Of a stretch of DNA of 64,000 nucleotides, positions 9,499-19,698 are shown one piece after another. The DNA is from Pseudomonas sp. Gutcm_11s. GTDB lineage: Bacteria; Pseudomonadota; Gammaproteobacteria; Pseudomonadales; Pseudomonadaceae. The DNA lies in assembly GCF_028649395.1 (NCBI RefSeq), contig NZ_JAQSUW010000009.1, positions 79,989 to 143,988 on the forward strand. Direction: 5' to 3'. Both the position numbers and the translations under genes were made by a program. Under the pieces are notes generated by a model. It saw only the letters and a list, made by a program, of their open reading frames with translations, did no database searches and was not told where the DNA came from. The number at the start of each line of letters is the position of its first letter. The first letter of the stretch is position 1.

Positions 9499-11298
9499 TC
9501 AGTTCTGGCGGGAGGCGGCGCGGGTCAGGCGTTCGGCGAAGTCGGCGGCGCTGATTTCACCTACGACACGCAAATCCGACCATTCGTCACCCTTTTTGCC
9601 GAAGAACAGGATCGCCGGCGGGCCGAACAGCTGGTAGCGGTCGAGCAGGGTGCGTTGCTCCGGGTTGCTCTCGGTGATGTCGAAGCGGATCAGCCGATAG
9701 CCGCCCAGCTGCGCGGTTACGGCAGGCGCGGTCAGCACTTCGCGCTCGATCACCTTGCAGCTGATGCACCAGTCGGCGTACCAGTCCAGCAGCAGCGGCT
9801 GGCCGGTGCTCTTGGCCTCGGCGAGCGCGGCGTCCAGTTCGGCCGGGGTGGTGATGGTCTGCCATTCGCTGTGTGCGACTCTGGCTTGCGCGCTTACGAC
9901 GGCGGCCTCGGCGCGACCCAGCGGGCGCAGGGGATCGCTCGCCCCCTGCAGGGCACCGACCCAGGCGACCACCGCATAGACCAGCAATGGCAACCCCAGC
10001 AACTGGGCGAATTTCTGGTGATGGGTCTTCGGCGTCAGCTCCAGTACGCCGAGCCACAGGGCGATGCCGGCGGCCAGCAGGCCCCACAGCGCCAGGCTGA
10101 CCGATCCCGGTACGACGCGCTCCAGCAGCCAGATCGCGACCGCCAGCAGCAGGGCGCCGAACAGATTGCGCACGCCGATCATCCAGTTGCCGGATTTCGG
10201 CAGCAGGGCGCCGCCGCCAACGGCGAAGAGTACCAGTGGCGCGCCCATGCCCAGGCCCAGGGCGAGCAGCTTGAGGCCGCCGCCGAGGGCGTCGCCGCTG
10301 GCGCTGATGTACAGCAGTGCGCCGGCCAGCGGTGCCGACACGCAGGGCGACACCAGCAGGCTGGAGAGCACGCCGAGGGCGGCGGCGCTGAGCACGGTGC
10401 CGCCGTTCAGGCGCTGGCTCAGGCGCTGCAGCGGGCCGTCGATGGCGGCCGGCAGGCGCAGTTCGAGGAAGCCCAGGCTGGCGGCGCCGAACAGGGCGAA
10501 GAAGATGGCGAAGGGCACCAGTACCCAGGGCGACTGCAGGCGCGCCTGCAGGTTGAGCTCGGCGCCGAACAGGCCCATCAGCGCGCCGAGGATGGCGAAG
10601 CTGATCGCCATCGGCAGCACGTAGGCCAGCGACAGCACCAGGCTGCGCGCGCCGCCTGGCCGGCCGCGCAGGACCACGCCGGTGAGGATCGGCAGCATCG
10701 GCAGCACGCAGGGTGTGAAGGTCAGGGCCAGGCCGCCGAGGAAGAACAGCGCCAGTTCCTTCCAGGTCCAGCCGCTTTGCGCCGGGGTGCCAGTGGATGT
10801 CTCTGCGGGCTTGGTGGTCTGCGCGGCGCCCTTGCCGTCGACCTCGATGCGCTCGTTCTCCGGCGGGTAGCACAGGCCCTTGTCGGCGCAGCCCTGGTAG
10901 CTGACGTGCACGGTGAAGGGCAGGTCGATGGGGTTGTCGATCGGTAGCGTTACGTCGGTGATGCCGTAGTACACCTCGACATCGCCGAAGTATTCGTCGT
11001 GCTTGGGCTCGCCGGCCGGCAGCACGGCCTCGCCCTTGGCCAGGTCGCTGGGTTCGATGCGGAACTGGAAGCGGTGGCGGTAGAGGTAGTAGCCCTCGGC
11101 GTTGACGAAACGCAGCTTCACCGACTTGGCGTCGCTGCTCACCAGGCTCAGGCGGAAGGCCTCGCGCACCGGCAGGAAGTCGCCGCTGTTGTTCAGCGTG
11201 GAGTCCTCGATCACGCCGCGTGGCTTGGGGTCATCGAACAGTCCGGCCAGGGCCGGCAGGGTGAACAGCAGCAGGAACAGAGGCAGCAGACGGCGCAT
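9499..11298 (-). CDS. dsbD: Thiol:disulfide interchange protein DsbD
   Basis: Inner-membrane protein that passes electrons from cytoplasmic thioredoxin to periplasmic disulfide isomerases and cytochrome c maturation. The 599-residue product has a signal peptide (MRRLLPLFLLLFTLPALA), a periplasmic alpha domain with the redox pair in GCADKGLCYPP, a transmembrane domain with the paired membrane cysteines in FTPCVLPM and VSPCVSAPL, and a C-terminal thioredoxin domain with WCISC. All three cysteine pairs are intact. The start at 11298 is set by the signal peptide; an upstream ATG at 11337 would hide it. Corresponds by position to the DipZ/DsbD gene next to aroQ in P. aeruginosa. Confidence 0.96.
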   Translation of the reverse strand: MRRLLPLFLLLFTLPALAGLFDDPKPRGVIEDSTLNNSGDFLPVREAFRLSLVSSDAKSVKLRFVNAEGYYLYRHRFQFRIEPSDLAKGEAVLPAGEPKHDEYFGDVEVYYGITDVTLPIDNPIDLPFTVHVSYQGCADKGLCYPPENERIEVDGKGAAQTTKPAETSTGTPAQSGWTWKELALFFLGGLALTFTPCVLPMLPILTGVVLRGRPGGARSLVLSLAYVLPMAISFAILGALMGLFGAELNLQARLQSPWVLVPFAIFFALFGAASLGFLELRLPAAIDGPLQRLSQRLNGGTVLSAAALGVLSSLLVSPCVSAPLAGALLYISASGDALGGGLKLLALGLGMGAPLVLFAVGGGALLPKSGNWMIGVRNLFGALLLAVAIWLLERVVPGSVSLALWGLLAAGIALWLGVLELTPKTHHQKFAQLLGLPLLVYAVVAWVGALQGASDPLRPLGRAEAAVVSAQARVAHSEWQTITTPAELDAALAEAKSTGQPLLLDWYADWCISCKVIEREVLTAPAVTAQLGGYRLIRFDITESNPEQRTLLDRYQLFGPPAILFFGKKGDEWSDLRVVGEISAADFAERLTRAASRQN

Positions 11299-11418
11299 GG
11301 CGGGCTCGCACGAGAGACGTGGCGGCATCATACCCAAGTCGGGCGAGCGACCCTAGGCGACGCAACGGCGCAGTGCATGAGCGGATATTGCCGATGACGG
11401 ACGGCTGCGCCGCCTGGC

Positions 11419-13380
11419 CTACACGCGGAAGGCCTGCACCGCCGTGTGCAGGCGGCCACCCAGTTGCAGCAGCTGTTCGCCCTGGGCGCGGCCCTCGCCG
11501 ATGCGGGTCAGGTTATCGCCGCCCAGGTGATGGATGCGTTCGCTGCGGTCACGAATCTCGCTGGCGGCGCCGCCCTGCTGGGCGGTGGCCTCGGCAATGC
11601 GCTCGGCCATGCTGGCGATGGTGCGGATGGCGCCGACCACTTCGTCGAGGGCGCCGTCGGCCTGTTCGGCCTGGCCAGCGGTGGCTTCGGCATGCTCGAC
11701 CTGGGCACGCATCGCCGATACCGACTGCTGGGCGGCCTGTTGCAGGCGCGCAATCAGTTGCTGGATTTCCTCGGTGGCGCCGCTGGTGCGCTGGGCCAGC
11801 GAACGCACCTCGTCGGCCACCACGGCGAAGCCACGGCCGGCTTCCCCGGCGCGGGCGGCCTCGATGGCGGCATTGAGCGCGAGCAGGTTGGTCTGTTCGG
11901 CCACGCCGCGGATCACTGTCAGCACCGAACCGATGGTGGCGGTCTCGGCGGCCAGCTGTTCGATGGATTGGGCGTTGCCTTGCACCTCGCCGACCAGCGC
12001 ATGCAGACCGGTGAGGCTCTGCTCGATCACTCGCTGGCCCTGTTCCACCGCCTGGCTGGCGGCGCGGCTGGCCTCGGCGGCCTGGCTGGCGTCGTCGGCG
12101 ACCTGGGCGATGGTGCCTTCCAGTTCGCCCAGCGCATCGCGGATCTGCGCCGTGTCGGTGAGCTGGCGCTCGGCGCCACCGTGCAGGCCCTGGCTCAGCT
12201 CGGCCAGGGTGCGGCTGCTGCCCGCCACCTCGCCAGCGTGTTGGTGGATGGTGCCGACCAGCTCGACCAGGTAGCGACGCAGGTGATTGAGCGATTCCTC
12301 GATGTCGCGCAGTTCGCGGGTGTTCGAGTCCAGGCGCACGTCGCCGGAGAAGTCACCGGCGGCCCAGGTGGAGAGCTCCGGGGCGAGGCGGCCGAGCAGG
12401 TTGCTCAGACGGCGCTGGATGCGATCCAGGCCAAGGGCGATGAGCAGGATCACGCCGATCACCAGGCCCTGGCCCAGGCGTACCTCGCCCTGGATGCGAC
12501 CGTGCTCGGCGCGCACCTGCGGCTCCAGCGCGGCCAGTGCCTGTTGCAGGTCGTCGATGCGTGCGCTGCTGGCGCTGGCCAGTTCCGCGCGCTGACGGAT
12601 CAGCGCCTGGGTGCGTTGCAGTTCGGCGGGGTAGCGTTTGATCAGGCTGCTCAGCTCGCGCTTGAGAGCGATGCCCTTGTCCTCGGCCTGTTCCTGTTCG
12701 CCATCGCTGGCCAGGCCGAGCATGGCGGCGAAGCTGTCGCCGGAGTCGCTGCTGTCGGCCACGCCGAGCAGCGGCAGGCTGTCCAGCGCGCTGGCGTTCT
12801 GATTCAGCGCGGCCAGTTCGCGTTCGACGTCGGCGGCTAGTTCTTCGCGGCCGCTGGTCACCAGCTTGCCGCGGGCGTGGCCGAGGCGGGTCAGGTGCTG
12901 GGCGGAGAGGAACAGGGGCTTGGCGTAGAGAGCGGCCTGCGCGTTGCCACTGTCCTCGGCGTATTTGTTCAGCTGGTCGAGGGCGCCGCCGATCTCGCGC
13001 TCGGCCTGCAGCAGCAGGCCCTGGGGATCGCCGGCGAGCTTGCCAGCCGCCAGCAGGTCGCCGGCGACGAACTGGTTCAGCTCGGTCAGGCTCGGGCGCA
13101 AGTCATCGGCCAGCTCCGGCGGCAGCTCGGCGAGCTGGCTTTCCAGTTGTTCGATGGCTTGCTGGGCCTGCTTGTGGCGCAGGGCGTCGCCGCTGCCGAG
13201 GTAGGCCTGGACGTTGTCCGCGACCTGCTGCTGGAACTGCTGGGACAGGCCCAGGTAACGCTGCATCAGCAGGTAGGGGCGCTCCAGGGCGCCCTCCGAC
13301 CACCAGAGCGTGGCACCGAGGGCAACGCAGGCGGCTACCAGGAGCGCGGTGGAGAGGTTGGTGAGCTGCTTGAGACGCAT
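11419..13380 (-). CDS. Methyl-accepting chemotaxis protein (CtpL-like)
   Basis: Membrane chemoreceptor. The 653-residue product has TM1 (about 10-28), a long helical periplasmic region rich in Gln/Leu (about 30-300), TM2 around [15 protein letters not shown], a HAMP-like segment and the signalling domain with the hairpin tip [32 protein letters not shown]. Its position between dsbD and a GcbA-like diguanylate cyclase is that of CtpL in P. aeruginosa, which has been linked to phosphate taxis; ligand specificity cannot be read from this sequence. No C-terminal CheR-binding pentapeptide is present. Confidence 0.9.
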   Translation of the reverse strand: MRLKQLTNLSTALLVAACVALGATLWWSEGALERPYLLMQRYLGLSQQFQQQVADNVQAYLGSGDALRHKQAQQAIEQLESQLAELPPELADDLRPSLTELNQFVAGDLLAAGKLAGDPQGLLLQAEREIGGALDQLNKYAEDSGNAQAALYAKPLFLSAQHLTRLGHARGKLVTSGREELAADVERELAALNQNASALDSLPLLGVADSSDSGDSFAAMLGLASDGEQEQAEDKGIALKRELSSLIKRYPAELQRTQALIRQRAELASASSARIDDLQQALAALEPQVRAEHGRIQGEVRLGQGLVIGVILLIALGLDRIQRRLSNLLGRLAPELSTWAAGDFSGDVRLDSNTRELRDIEESLNHLRRYLVELVGTIHQHAGEVAGSSRTLAELSQGLHGGAERQLTDTAQIRDALGELEGTIAQVADDASQAAEASRAASQAVEQGQRVIEQSLTGLHALVGEVQGNAQSIEQLAAETATIGSVLTVIRGVAEQTNLLALNAAIEAARAGEAGRGFAVVADEVRSLAQRTSGATEEIQQLIARLQQAAQQSVSAMRAQVEHAEATAGQAEQADGALDEVVGAIRTIASMAERIAEATAQQGGAASEIRDRSERIHHLGGDNLTRIGEGRAQGEQLLQLGGRLHTAVQAFRV

Positions 13381-13462
13381 GTTCGGGCACCAGAAAACGA
13401 CTGAGGTGGTGCCCGAAAGGTTATTGCGGTTTGGTTACAGCCTGATGACTGCGTGAAGCGCA

Positions 13463-15094
13463 TCACGCTTCGCCGCGGTACACCTCGACCTTGTTGCGCC
13501 CGCCGCGCTTGGCGACGTAGAGCGCTTCGTCGGCCTGCTTGGACAGGCTGTTGCTGTCCATGCCCTCGGTCATTTCGGCGATGCCGCAGCTGAAGGTGCA
13601 GGACAGGTCATGCGGTTGCGCCGGGTAGTGGATCTCGGCGAAGCGCCGACGGATCTCGTCGAGCACCTTGGCCGCGGTGGCGGCATCGGTGTCCGGCAGA
13701 ACCACGGCGAATTCCTCGCCACCGTAGCGGCCGATGTGGTCGGTCTTGCGCAGGCGCTGCTTGAGGAACAGCGCCAGGCTCTTGATCACCCGGTCGCCCA
13801 TGGGGTGGCCGTAGGTGTCGTTGACCTTCTTGAAGTGATCGATGTCGAGCATGGCGAAGGTCAGCGGCTGACCATCGCGACGGGCGCGGAAGCGCGCGTC
13901 TTCCAGCAGCTGCAGGGTGTGGGTGTGATTGAACAGCCCGGTGAGGCTGTCGCGCACCATGCGTGCCTTGAGGTTGCGTGCCCGCGCCGCGCGGTTGCGC
14001 ACGGTGGCGATCAGGTGGCGCGGCTTGATCGGCTTGGTCAGGAAGTCGTCGCCGCCCTCGCTCATGGCGTCGAGCTGCTTGTCCAGGTCGTCTTCGGCGG
14101 ACAGGTAGATGATCGGCACACTGACGTAGCGGTCGTTGTGGCGGATCACCTTGGCCAGCTCGGTGCCGTTGCAGTCCGGCATGTACATGTCGAGGATGAT
14201 CAGTTCCGGCTGGAACTCGGCCAGTTCGGCCATCGCCTGGATCGGCTCGGTCAGGGTGCGGGTGACGATGCCGGCGCTGTTCAGCACGCGCTCGGTGTGC
14301 GTGGCCTGGGCCCGCGAGTCGTCGACGATCAGTACCTTGTAGGGCTCGTAGTGGACCACGTTGGTCAGCACTTCGATGCGCTCGATCAGGCCGGAGGCGT
14401 CCAGGGTGCCGGTGAAGAACTCCTGGCCACCGGCGCGCACGGCTGCCAGTCGGGTCGGGGTGTCCACGTCCTCGTGGCTGAAGAACAGCAGCGGCAGCTT
14501 GTGCTCCAGACCCTGCTGGGCCTCGCTGGCCAGCACCAGGCCCTGGCCGGGGCCGGCGAAGTCGACTTCCATCAGAATGGCCGAGGGATGGCGCTCGGCC
14601 ATGGCGGCGCGGAACGCGGCGGCGCTGTCCAGCTGCTGGGCGCTGAGGCCGAAGAACTCCAGTTGCTGGGCCAGGCGCTCGGCGCGCTCGAGGTCCTGCA
14701 GGGCCAGGTACACCGGCTTGCGCAGTGGCGGCAGGTAGGTCTGTTCGTATTGATCGCCGTGGCGCAGGCCGGTGCGCGACAGGCGCTGCATCAGCTGGTT
14801 GAGCTCGGTGATCAGGGCGCTGGTCAGGCGGCCGCGGTTGGCTTCCACCGCCTCCAGGCAATGGCCGATGGAGCGGGCCAGTTGCACGTGCAGGTCCTGT
14901 TCGAAGCGTTCGGCATAGCGCAGCAGGCCGAGGTTGGCCTCGACCAGTTCGGCCATCACGCTGTTGCCCCATTCTTCCTGCTGCAGGCGCTGCCACACTT
15001 CCAGCACCTGGCGCGCCTGGTGAATGACGCGCTTGGCGAAGTGTTGCTTGAGCCGATCGCGGCTGGGGTCTTCTTGCTCGTTCATGACTGGCAT
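13463..15094 (-). CDS. Response regulator diguanylate cyclase (GcbA-like)
   Basis: Synthesises cyclic-di-GMP. The 543-residue product has a helical N-terminal part (1-125), a degenerate first receiver (about 128-245), a complete second receiver (about 253-370, phospho-acceptor Asp302 in LDMYMP, Lys354 in TKPI) and a GGDEF domain with GGEEF at 458-462. RKTD at 449-452 is the RxxD inhibitory site five residues upstream, so product inhibition is expected. The order matches GcbA (PA4843 position), known to promote early surface attachment. An alternative start is the ATG at 15085; neither start has a strong Shine-Dalgarno sequence. Read divergently from the DUF2333 gene. Confidence 0.93.
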   Translation of the reverse strand: MPVMNEQEDPSRDRLKQHFAKRVIHQARQVLEVWQRLQQEEWGNSVMAELVEANLGLLRYAERFEQDLHVQLARSIGHCLEAVEANRGRLTSALITELNQLMQRLSRTGLRHGDQYEQTYLPPLRKPVYLALQDLERAERLAQQLEFFGLSAQQLDSAAAFRAAMAERHPSAILMEVDFAGPGQGLVLASEAQQGLEHKLPLLFFSHEDVDTPTRLAAVRAGGQEFFTGTLDASGLIERIEVLTNVVHYEPYKVLIVDDSRAQATHTERVLNSAGIVTRTLTEPIQAMAELAEFQPELIILDMYMPDCNGTELAKVIRHNDRYVSVPIIYLSAEDDLDKQLDAMSEGGDDFLTKPIKPRHLIATVRNRAARARNLKARMVRDSLTGLFNHTHTLQLLEDARFRARRDGQPLTFAMLDIDHFKKVNDTYGHPMGDRVIKSLALFLKQRLRKTDHIGRYGGEEFAVVLPDTDAATAAKVLDEIRRRFAEIHYPAQPHDLSCTFSCGIAEMTEGMDSNSLSKQADEALYVAKRGGRNKVEVYRGEA

Positions 15095-15324
15095 CGGATC
15101 GTTATGCAGCCTTGCGGGCTGAATGATGGCTTGATGCTACCACTGGTAATAACCCTAGAGACAACCTTCGGTCATTTGACGCCAAATTTCCAGCTTTTGG
15201 CCGAATCGGCATCATCGCTGCTGATCTGTGGCTGCCTCACCTGTGCGCTTCACTTATAGTGCAAGTCAACGATCCGCCGCGGATGAGGTCGGATCAAGCG
15301 AACACGCAAGCAAGGACCATGATC

Positions 15325-16395
15325 ATGCTGGACTGGAAGAATCGCGCGGGAGAGCCGCGCGGCAATGCCGATGACTCGCTGGATAGTGTGCGCAGCTACT
15401 TCGGTGGCGGCTGGGTTGGCAAGACGCTGGGCACCCTGCTGGGCCTCTATCTGCTGGGCGCCATGCTGGTGGGCTGGTACTGGAGCCAGGAGCCGGGGCT
15501 GTTCCCCGTGCAGCAGCGCGCCCAGGCCGCGGCGGAGCAGGCGCAGCGTAAGCTGGTCAGCGGCTACACCACGGTGGAGACCCTCAAGCAGGTATCCGAG
15601 ACCCTGCTGAACAAGCCCGGCGGCTACCTCTCGAACGACATCGCCCCGCCCGGCCTGTGGCTGGACAACATGCCGAGCTGGGAGTACGGCGTGCTGGTGC
15701 AGGTGCGCGACCTGTCGCGTGCGCTGCGCAAGGACTTCGCCCGCTCGCAGTCGCAGTCCACCGAAGACCCGGACCTGGCCAAGGCCGAGCCGCGCTTCAA
15801 CTTCGACAACAAGAGCTGGGCCCTGCCGGCGTCCGAGTCGGAGTATGCCGAGGGCATCAAGTCGCTGGATCGCTACCTGGCCAACCTGAGCAACCCCACC
15901 CAGCAGCGCACCCAGTTCTATGCGCGTGCCGACAACCTCAACAACTGGCTGGGCGATGTCGCCACGCGCCTGGGCTCGCTGTCCCAGCGCCTGTCTGCCA
16001 GCGTCGGCCGGGTGCGCCTGAACACCGATGCCGAGCCGAACCAGCCGGTGCCGACCGGTGAGGTGGTGGCGGTGCGCGAGGAGGAGGTGAAGACCCCCTG
16101 GCTGCAGATCGACAACGTTTTCTACGAGGCCCGTGGCCAGGCCTGGGCGCTGTCGCACATCCTGCGCGCCATCGAGGTGGACTTCGCCGACGTGCTGGCG
16201 AAGAAGAACGCCACCGTCAGCGTGCGCCAGATCATCCGTGAGCTGGAGGCCGCTCAGGAAACCCTGTGGAGCCCGATGGTGCTCAACGGCAGCGGCTATG
16301 GCGTGCTGGCCAACCACTCGCTGGTGATGGCCAACTACATCTCCCGCGCCAACGCCGCGATCATCGACCTGCGCACCCTGCTGAGCCAGGGCTGA
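15325..16395 (+). CDS. DUF2333 family membrane-anchored protein
   Basis: Conserved Pseudomonas protein of unknown function, 356 residues. It begins MLDWKNRAGEPR, has one transmembrane helix near residues 34-52 (GKTLGTLLGLYLLGAMLVGW) and a soluble, probably periplasmic remainder with KPGGYLSNDIAPPGLWLDNM and WALPASESEYAEGI. The start at 15325 lies 8 bases after AAGGA; an ATG six bases earlier is too close to it. Its TGA overlaps the ATG of the NUDIX gene (TGATG), so the two are translationally coupled. Confidence 0.88.
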   Translation: MLDWKNRAGEPRGNADDSLDSVRSYFGGGWVGKTLGTLLGLYLLGAMLVGWYWSQEPGLFPVQQRAQAAAEQAQRKLVSGYTTVETLKQVSETLLNKPGGYLSNDIAPPGLWLDNMPSWEYGVLVQVRDLSRALRKDFARSQSQSTEDPDLAKAEPRFNFDNKSWALPASESEYAEGIKSLDRYLANLSNPTQQRTQFYARADNLNNWLGDVATRLGSLSQRLSASVGRVRLNTDAEPNQPVPTGEVVAVREEEVKTPWLQIDNVFYEARGQAWALSHILRAIEVDFADVLAKKNATVSVRQIIRELEAAQETLWSPMVLNGSGYGVLANHSLVMANYISRANAAIIDLRTLLSQG

Positions 16396-16928
16396 TGGCC
16401 ATCTCCGAGCGCGAGGCGGTGCACCGCGCCGCCTCCGACGCCGAGCGAGTGGCCTGGGTCGACGAGCAGGACCAACTGCTCGGCGGCCTGGTGCGGGCCG
16501 AATTGCGCGAGCGTGGCCTGATCGGCCGCGGCACCTTCATCCTGCTGTTCAATTCGCGTGGCGAGCTGTGCGTGCACCGTCGCACCTTGAGCAAGGCCAT
16601 CTACCCCGGCTACTGGGATGTGGCGGCCGGCGGCATGGTGGGTGAGGGCGAGAGCTACGCCGAGTCCGCCGCCCGCGAGCTGCATGAAGAGCTGGGCATC
16701 GTTGGCGTGGCATTGCGCGAGCATGGCCGCTTCTATTTCGACGAACCCGGCAATCGCCTGTGGGGCGCGGTGTTCTCCGCCGTGTCCGATGCACCGCTGG
16801 TGCTGCAGCCGGAGGAAGTGATGGAGGCGCACTTCATCGCGCCGAGCCAGGCTCTCAGCGATGCCCTGGAGAAACCGTTCTGCCCGGACTCCCTGCGCGC
16901 CTTGCAGTTGTACCTGGCCAGCCTCTGA
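16395..16928 (+). CDS. NUDIX hydrolase (YfcD-like)
   Basis: Hydrolyses a nucleoside-diphosphate-linked substrate that cannot be named from sequence. The 177-residue product contains a complete Nudix box, GGMVGEGESYAESAARELHE followed by ELGI, and the upstream VHRRTLSKAIYPGYWDVAAGG typical of the YfcD/Idi-like subgroup. The start ATG shares two bases with the DUF2333 stop codon. The conserved pairing with DUF2333 in this neighbourhood hints at a common role, which is inference. Confidence 0.9.
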   Translation: MAISEREAVHRAASDAERVAWVDEQDQLLGGLVRAELRERGLIGRGTFILLFNSRGELCVHRRTLSKAIYPGYWDVAAGGMVGEGESYAESAARELHEELGIVGVALREHGRFYFDEPGNRLWGAVFSAVSDAPLVLQPEEVMEAHFIAPSQALSDALEKPFCPDSLRALQLYLASL

Positions 16929-17238
16929 GCCGAGCGCAAGGAAGTCTCGCCGGCACCTTGGTTTGCTCTACTGTCTTCGGCGAGCACACCCCCTGCAAGC
17001 CGCGCAGGGCTTGGTTTTGTGCAGTATTTCCCGTCGCGCTGTGCATGATGCCGCACGAGGTCGCCAATCCGTCGATCAATGGCGCAATTTCGCACTTAGC
17101 AACCCGGCCTTTTGCCCTTACACTGCGCCACCTTCAAAGCCAGGCGCCATGCCTGGTTGCGCTGCCCCTGCCTGAGTGGGGCTTCGCGGTCGGCTTTAGC
17201 CGGCCAGTCGCTATCCTGACCCCTATGAGGAAAAGCCG
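16929..17238. other. Intergenic region before the SUI1-domain gene
   Basis: 310 bp without a convincing gene. It holds small inverted repeats (CCAGGC 17140-17145 with GCCTGG 17151-17156; GTCGGCT and AGCCGGC arms around 17190-17205), which could end the NUDIX transcript or be part of a leader, and presumably the promoter of the next gene. TGAGGAAA at 17225-17232 is the likely ribosome binding site for the GTG at 17239. Confidence 0.5.
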
Positions 17239-17610
17239 GTGGTCAAGAAAGCTTCGTCGTTCTCCGCGCTGAGCGGTCTCGTCTATTCCACCGATGCCGG
17301 TCGGCACTGCCCCGACTGTGGCCAGCCCGTGGCTGCCTGTATCTGCAAGCAGAGCCAGATTCCCGAAGGCGACGGCATCGCCCGCGTGCGCCGCGAGACC
17401 AAGGGCCGTGGCGGCAAGACCGTCACCACCGTCACCGGCGTGCCCCTGGCCGAAGCCGAGCTGAAAGAGCTGGCCAGCGCGCTGAAGAAGCGTTGCGGCT
17501 GCGGCGGCGGGCTCAAGGACGGGGTCATCGAGATTCAGGGCGACATGGTCGAGCTGCTCCTCGAAGAGTTGAGCAAGCGCGGCTTCAAGGCCAAGAAGTC
17601 CGGCGGCTGA
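17239..17610 (+). CDS. yciH: SUI1/eIF1-domain translation factor, YciH family
   Basis: The 123-residue product has an N-terminal zinc-ribbon-like cysteine cluster ([13 protein letters not shown], about 24-36) and a C-terminal SUI1 fold ([35 protein letters not shown]). The family is related to eukaryotic eIF1 and in E. coli affects start-codon and initiator-tRNA fidelity. The gene starts with GTG; TGAGGAAA lies 7 bases upstream and no ATG is in frame. It precedes speA on the same strand with a 118-bp spacer that contains two hairpins. Confidence 0.92.
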   Translation: MVKKASSFSALSGLVYSTDAGRHCPDCGQPVAACICKQSQIPEGDGIARVRRETKGRGGKTVTTVTGVPLAEAELKELASALKKRCGCGGGLKDGVIEIQGDMVELLLEELSKRGFKAKKSGG

Positions 17611-17632
17611 CGCGCCACTTCCTAAACTTCCA

Positions 17633-17711
17633 TGCAGGAGGGGGAGTCCACTCTCCTGCAACCTTCATATTCGTACCGTACAAGAGCTGCCGGGCGGCAG
17701 CCCTTTTTCTT
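17633..17711 (+). promoter_or_regulatory. Two-hairpin leader with terminator upstream of speA
   Basis: First stem: TGCAGGAG (17633-17640) with CTCCTGCA (17653-17660). Second stem: GCTGCC (17686-17691) with GGCAGC (17696-17701), immediately followed by CCTTTTTCTT, a canonical intrinsic terminator ending 17 bases before the speA start. The simplest reading is the end of the yciH transcript. However, its position directly before the speA ribosome binding site (AGGAG, 17718-17722) also allows an attenuator role if transcription starts upstream. Confidence 0.65.
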
Positions 17712-17728
17712 GCCTACAGGAGATCTCG

Positions 17729-19642
17729 ATGGCCGCAAGACGCACCCGCAAAGACGATGGCAGCCAATGGACAGTCGCGGACAGCCGCAGCGTATATGGC
17801 ATTCGCCACTGGGGCGCCGGCTTCTTCTCGATCAATGATGCCGGTCGGGTGGAAGTGCGCCCGAACGGCCCGGACAGCGCGCCCATCGACCTCTACGCGC
17901 AGCTCGACGGCCTGCGCGGCAGCGGCCTGTCGCTGCCGCTGCTGGTGCGCTTCCCGGACATCCTGCAATACCGCGTACGCCAGCTGACCGGTGCCTTCGA
18001 CGCCGCCATCGAGCGCCTCGAATACGGCAGCCGCTACACCGCCCTGTACCCGATCAAGGTCAACCAGCAGGAAGCGGTGGTGGAGAACATCATCGCCACC
18101 CAGGACGTCTCCATCGGCCTGGAAGCCGGCTCCAAGCCCGAGCTGATGGCCGTGCTGGCGCTGGCGCCGAAGGGAGGCACCATCGTCTGCAACGGCTACA
18201 AGGACCGCGAGTTCATCCGCCTGGCGCTGATGGGGCAGAAGCTCGGTCACAACGTGTTCATCGTGATCGAGAAGGAATCCGAGGTGCAGTTCGTCATCGA
18301 GGAGGCGGCCAAGCTCAAGGTCACTCCGCAGGTCGGTCTGCGCGTGCGCCTGTCCTCGCTGGCGTCCTCCAAGTGGGCCGACACCGGCGGCGAGAAGTCC
18401 AAGTTCGGCCTGTCCGCCGCGCAGATTCTCTCGGTGGTCGATCGCTTCAAGGCGGCCAAGCTGGAGCAGGGCATCCGTCTGCTGCACTTCCACATGGGTT
18501 CGCAGATCGCCAACATCGCTGACTACCGCAAAGGCTTCCGCGAAGCCATCCGTTACTACGGCGAGCTGCGCGGCCTGGGCCTGCCGGTCGATCACATCGA
18601 CGTCGGCGGCGGCCTCGGCGTGGACTACGACGGCACCCACTCGCGCAACGCCAGCTCGATCAACTACGACATGGAGGACTACGCCTCCACCGTGGTCGAC
18701 ATGCTCAAGGAGTTCTGCGACCGCCAGGACATCCCGCATCCGCACATCTTCTCCGAGAGCGGCCGGGCCATGACCGCGCACCACGCCGTGCTGGTGGTGC
18801 AGGTGACCGACGTCGAGCGCCACAACGACGACGTGCCGGAGATCGACAAGTCCGTCGAACAGCCGGAAGTGCTGCAGAACCTCATCGAGCTGCTGGCCGA
18901 CAGTGACCCGGAAATGGTCGCCGAGACATACTGGCGCGCGACCCACTACATCGAGGAAGTGGCCGCACAGTATTCCGCTGGCAAGCTCAACCTGACCGAG
19001 AAAGCCCTGGCCGAACAGTGCTACTTCGCCATCTGCCGTCGCCTGCACAACCAGCTCAAGGCCCGTCAGCGCTCGCACCGCGCGGTGCTCGACGAGCTCA
19101 ACGACAAGCTGGCGGACAAGTACATCTGCAACTTCTCGGTGTTCCAGAGCCTGCCGGATACCTGGGCCATCGGCCAGATCCTGCCGATCCTGCCGCTGAC
19201 CCGCCTGGAAGAAGAGCCGCTGCGCCGCGCGGTGCTGCAGGACCTGACCTGCGACTCCGACGGCAAGATCCGCCAGTACGTCGACGAGCAGTCGATCGAG
19301 ACCAGCCTGCCAGTGCACGAAGTGCGCGAGGGCGAGGACTACGTGCTCGGCGTGTTCCTGGTCGGCGCCTACCAGGAAATCCTCGGTGACATGCACAACC
19401 TGTTCGGCGACACCGACTCGGTGAACATCTACCAGCGCCCGGACGGCAGCGTGGCCCACGCCGGCATCGAGACCCACGACACCATCGAGGACATGCTGCG
19501 CTACGTGCACCTGTCGCCCGAGGAACTGATGACCTACTACCGCGACAAGGTGGCCGGCGCCAAACTCTCGGCCAACGAACGCGCGCAGTACCTCGACGCC
19601 CTGCGCCTGGGTCTGACCCGTTCGTCCTACCTGGCGACCTGA
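17729..19642 (+). CDS. speA: Biosynthetic arginine decarboxylase
   Basis: PLP enzyme converting arginine to agmatine and CO2, the entry to putrescine through agmatine. The 637-residue length fits the SpeA group-IV decarboxylases. Lys110 in YPIKVNQQ is the PLP-binding lysine; [23 protein letters not shown] and [14 protein letters not shown] form the barrel active site, and LTCDSDGKI in the C-terminal part supplies the catalytic cysteine. AGGAG lies 6 bases before the ATG. A strong terminator follows directly. Confidence 0.98.
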   Translation: MAARRTRKDDGSQWTVADSRSVYGIRHWGAGFFSINDAGRVEVRPNGPDSAPIDLYAQLDGLRGSGLSLPLLVRFPDILQYRVRQLTGAFDAAIERLEYGSRYTALYPIKVNQQEAVVENIIATQDVSIGLEAGSKPELMAVLALAPKGGTIVCNGYKDREFIRLALMGQKLGHNVFIVIEKESEVQFVIEEAAKLKVTPQVGLRVRLSSLASSKWADTGGEKSKFGLSAAQILSVVDRFKAAKLEQGIRLLHFHMGSQIANIADYRKGFREAIRYYGELRGLGLPVDHIDVGGGLGVDYDGTHSRNASSINYDMEDYASTVVDMLKEFCDRQDIPHPHIFSESGRAMTAHHAVLVVQVTDVERHNDDVPEIDKSVEQPEVLQNLIELLADSDPEMVAETYWRATHYIEEVAAQYSAGKLNLTEKALAEQCYFAICRRLHNQLKARQRSHRAVLDELNDKLADKYICNFSVFQSLPDTWAIGQILPILPLTRLEEEPLRRAVLQDLTCDSDGKIRQYVDEQSIETSLPVHEVREGEDYVLGVFLVGAYQEILGDMHNLFGDTDSVNIYQRPDGSVAHAGIETHDTIEDMLRYVHLSPEELMTYYRDKVAGAKLSANERAQYLDALRLGLTRSSYLAT

Positions 19643-19657
19643 TAGGTCTGCACCATG

Positions 19658-19686
19658 AAAAAGCCCGGCCAGTGCCGGGCTTTTTT
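19658..19686 (+). terminator. Intrinsic terminator of speA
   Basis: AAAAAGCCCGGC (19658-19669) pairs with GCCGGGCTTTTTT (19674-19686) over a CAGT loop, 15 bases past the speA stop. The A-run also lets it serve the convergent DUF2214 gene. Confidence 0.95.
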
Positions 19687-19698
19687 CTGCGCGTCGTT

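Noticed and set aside
16929-17238. Possible small genes between the NUDIX and SUI1 genes
   Set aside because: Short frames in several phases have no ribosome site or typical codon use.
17714-19510. 598-codon minus-strand frame over speA
   Set aside because: Complement of speA codons; no ribosome site, no domain.
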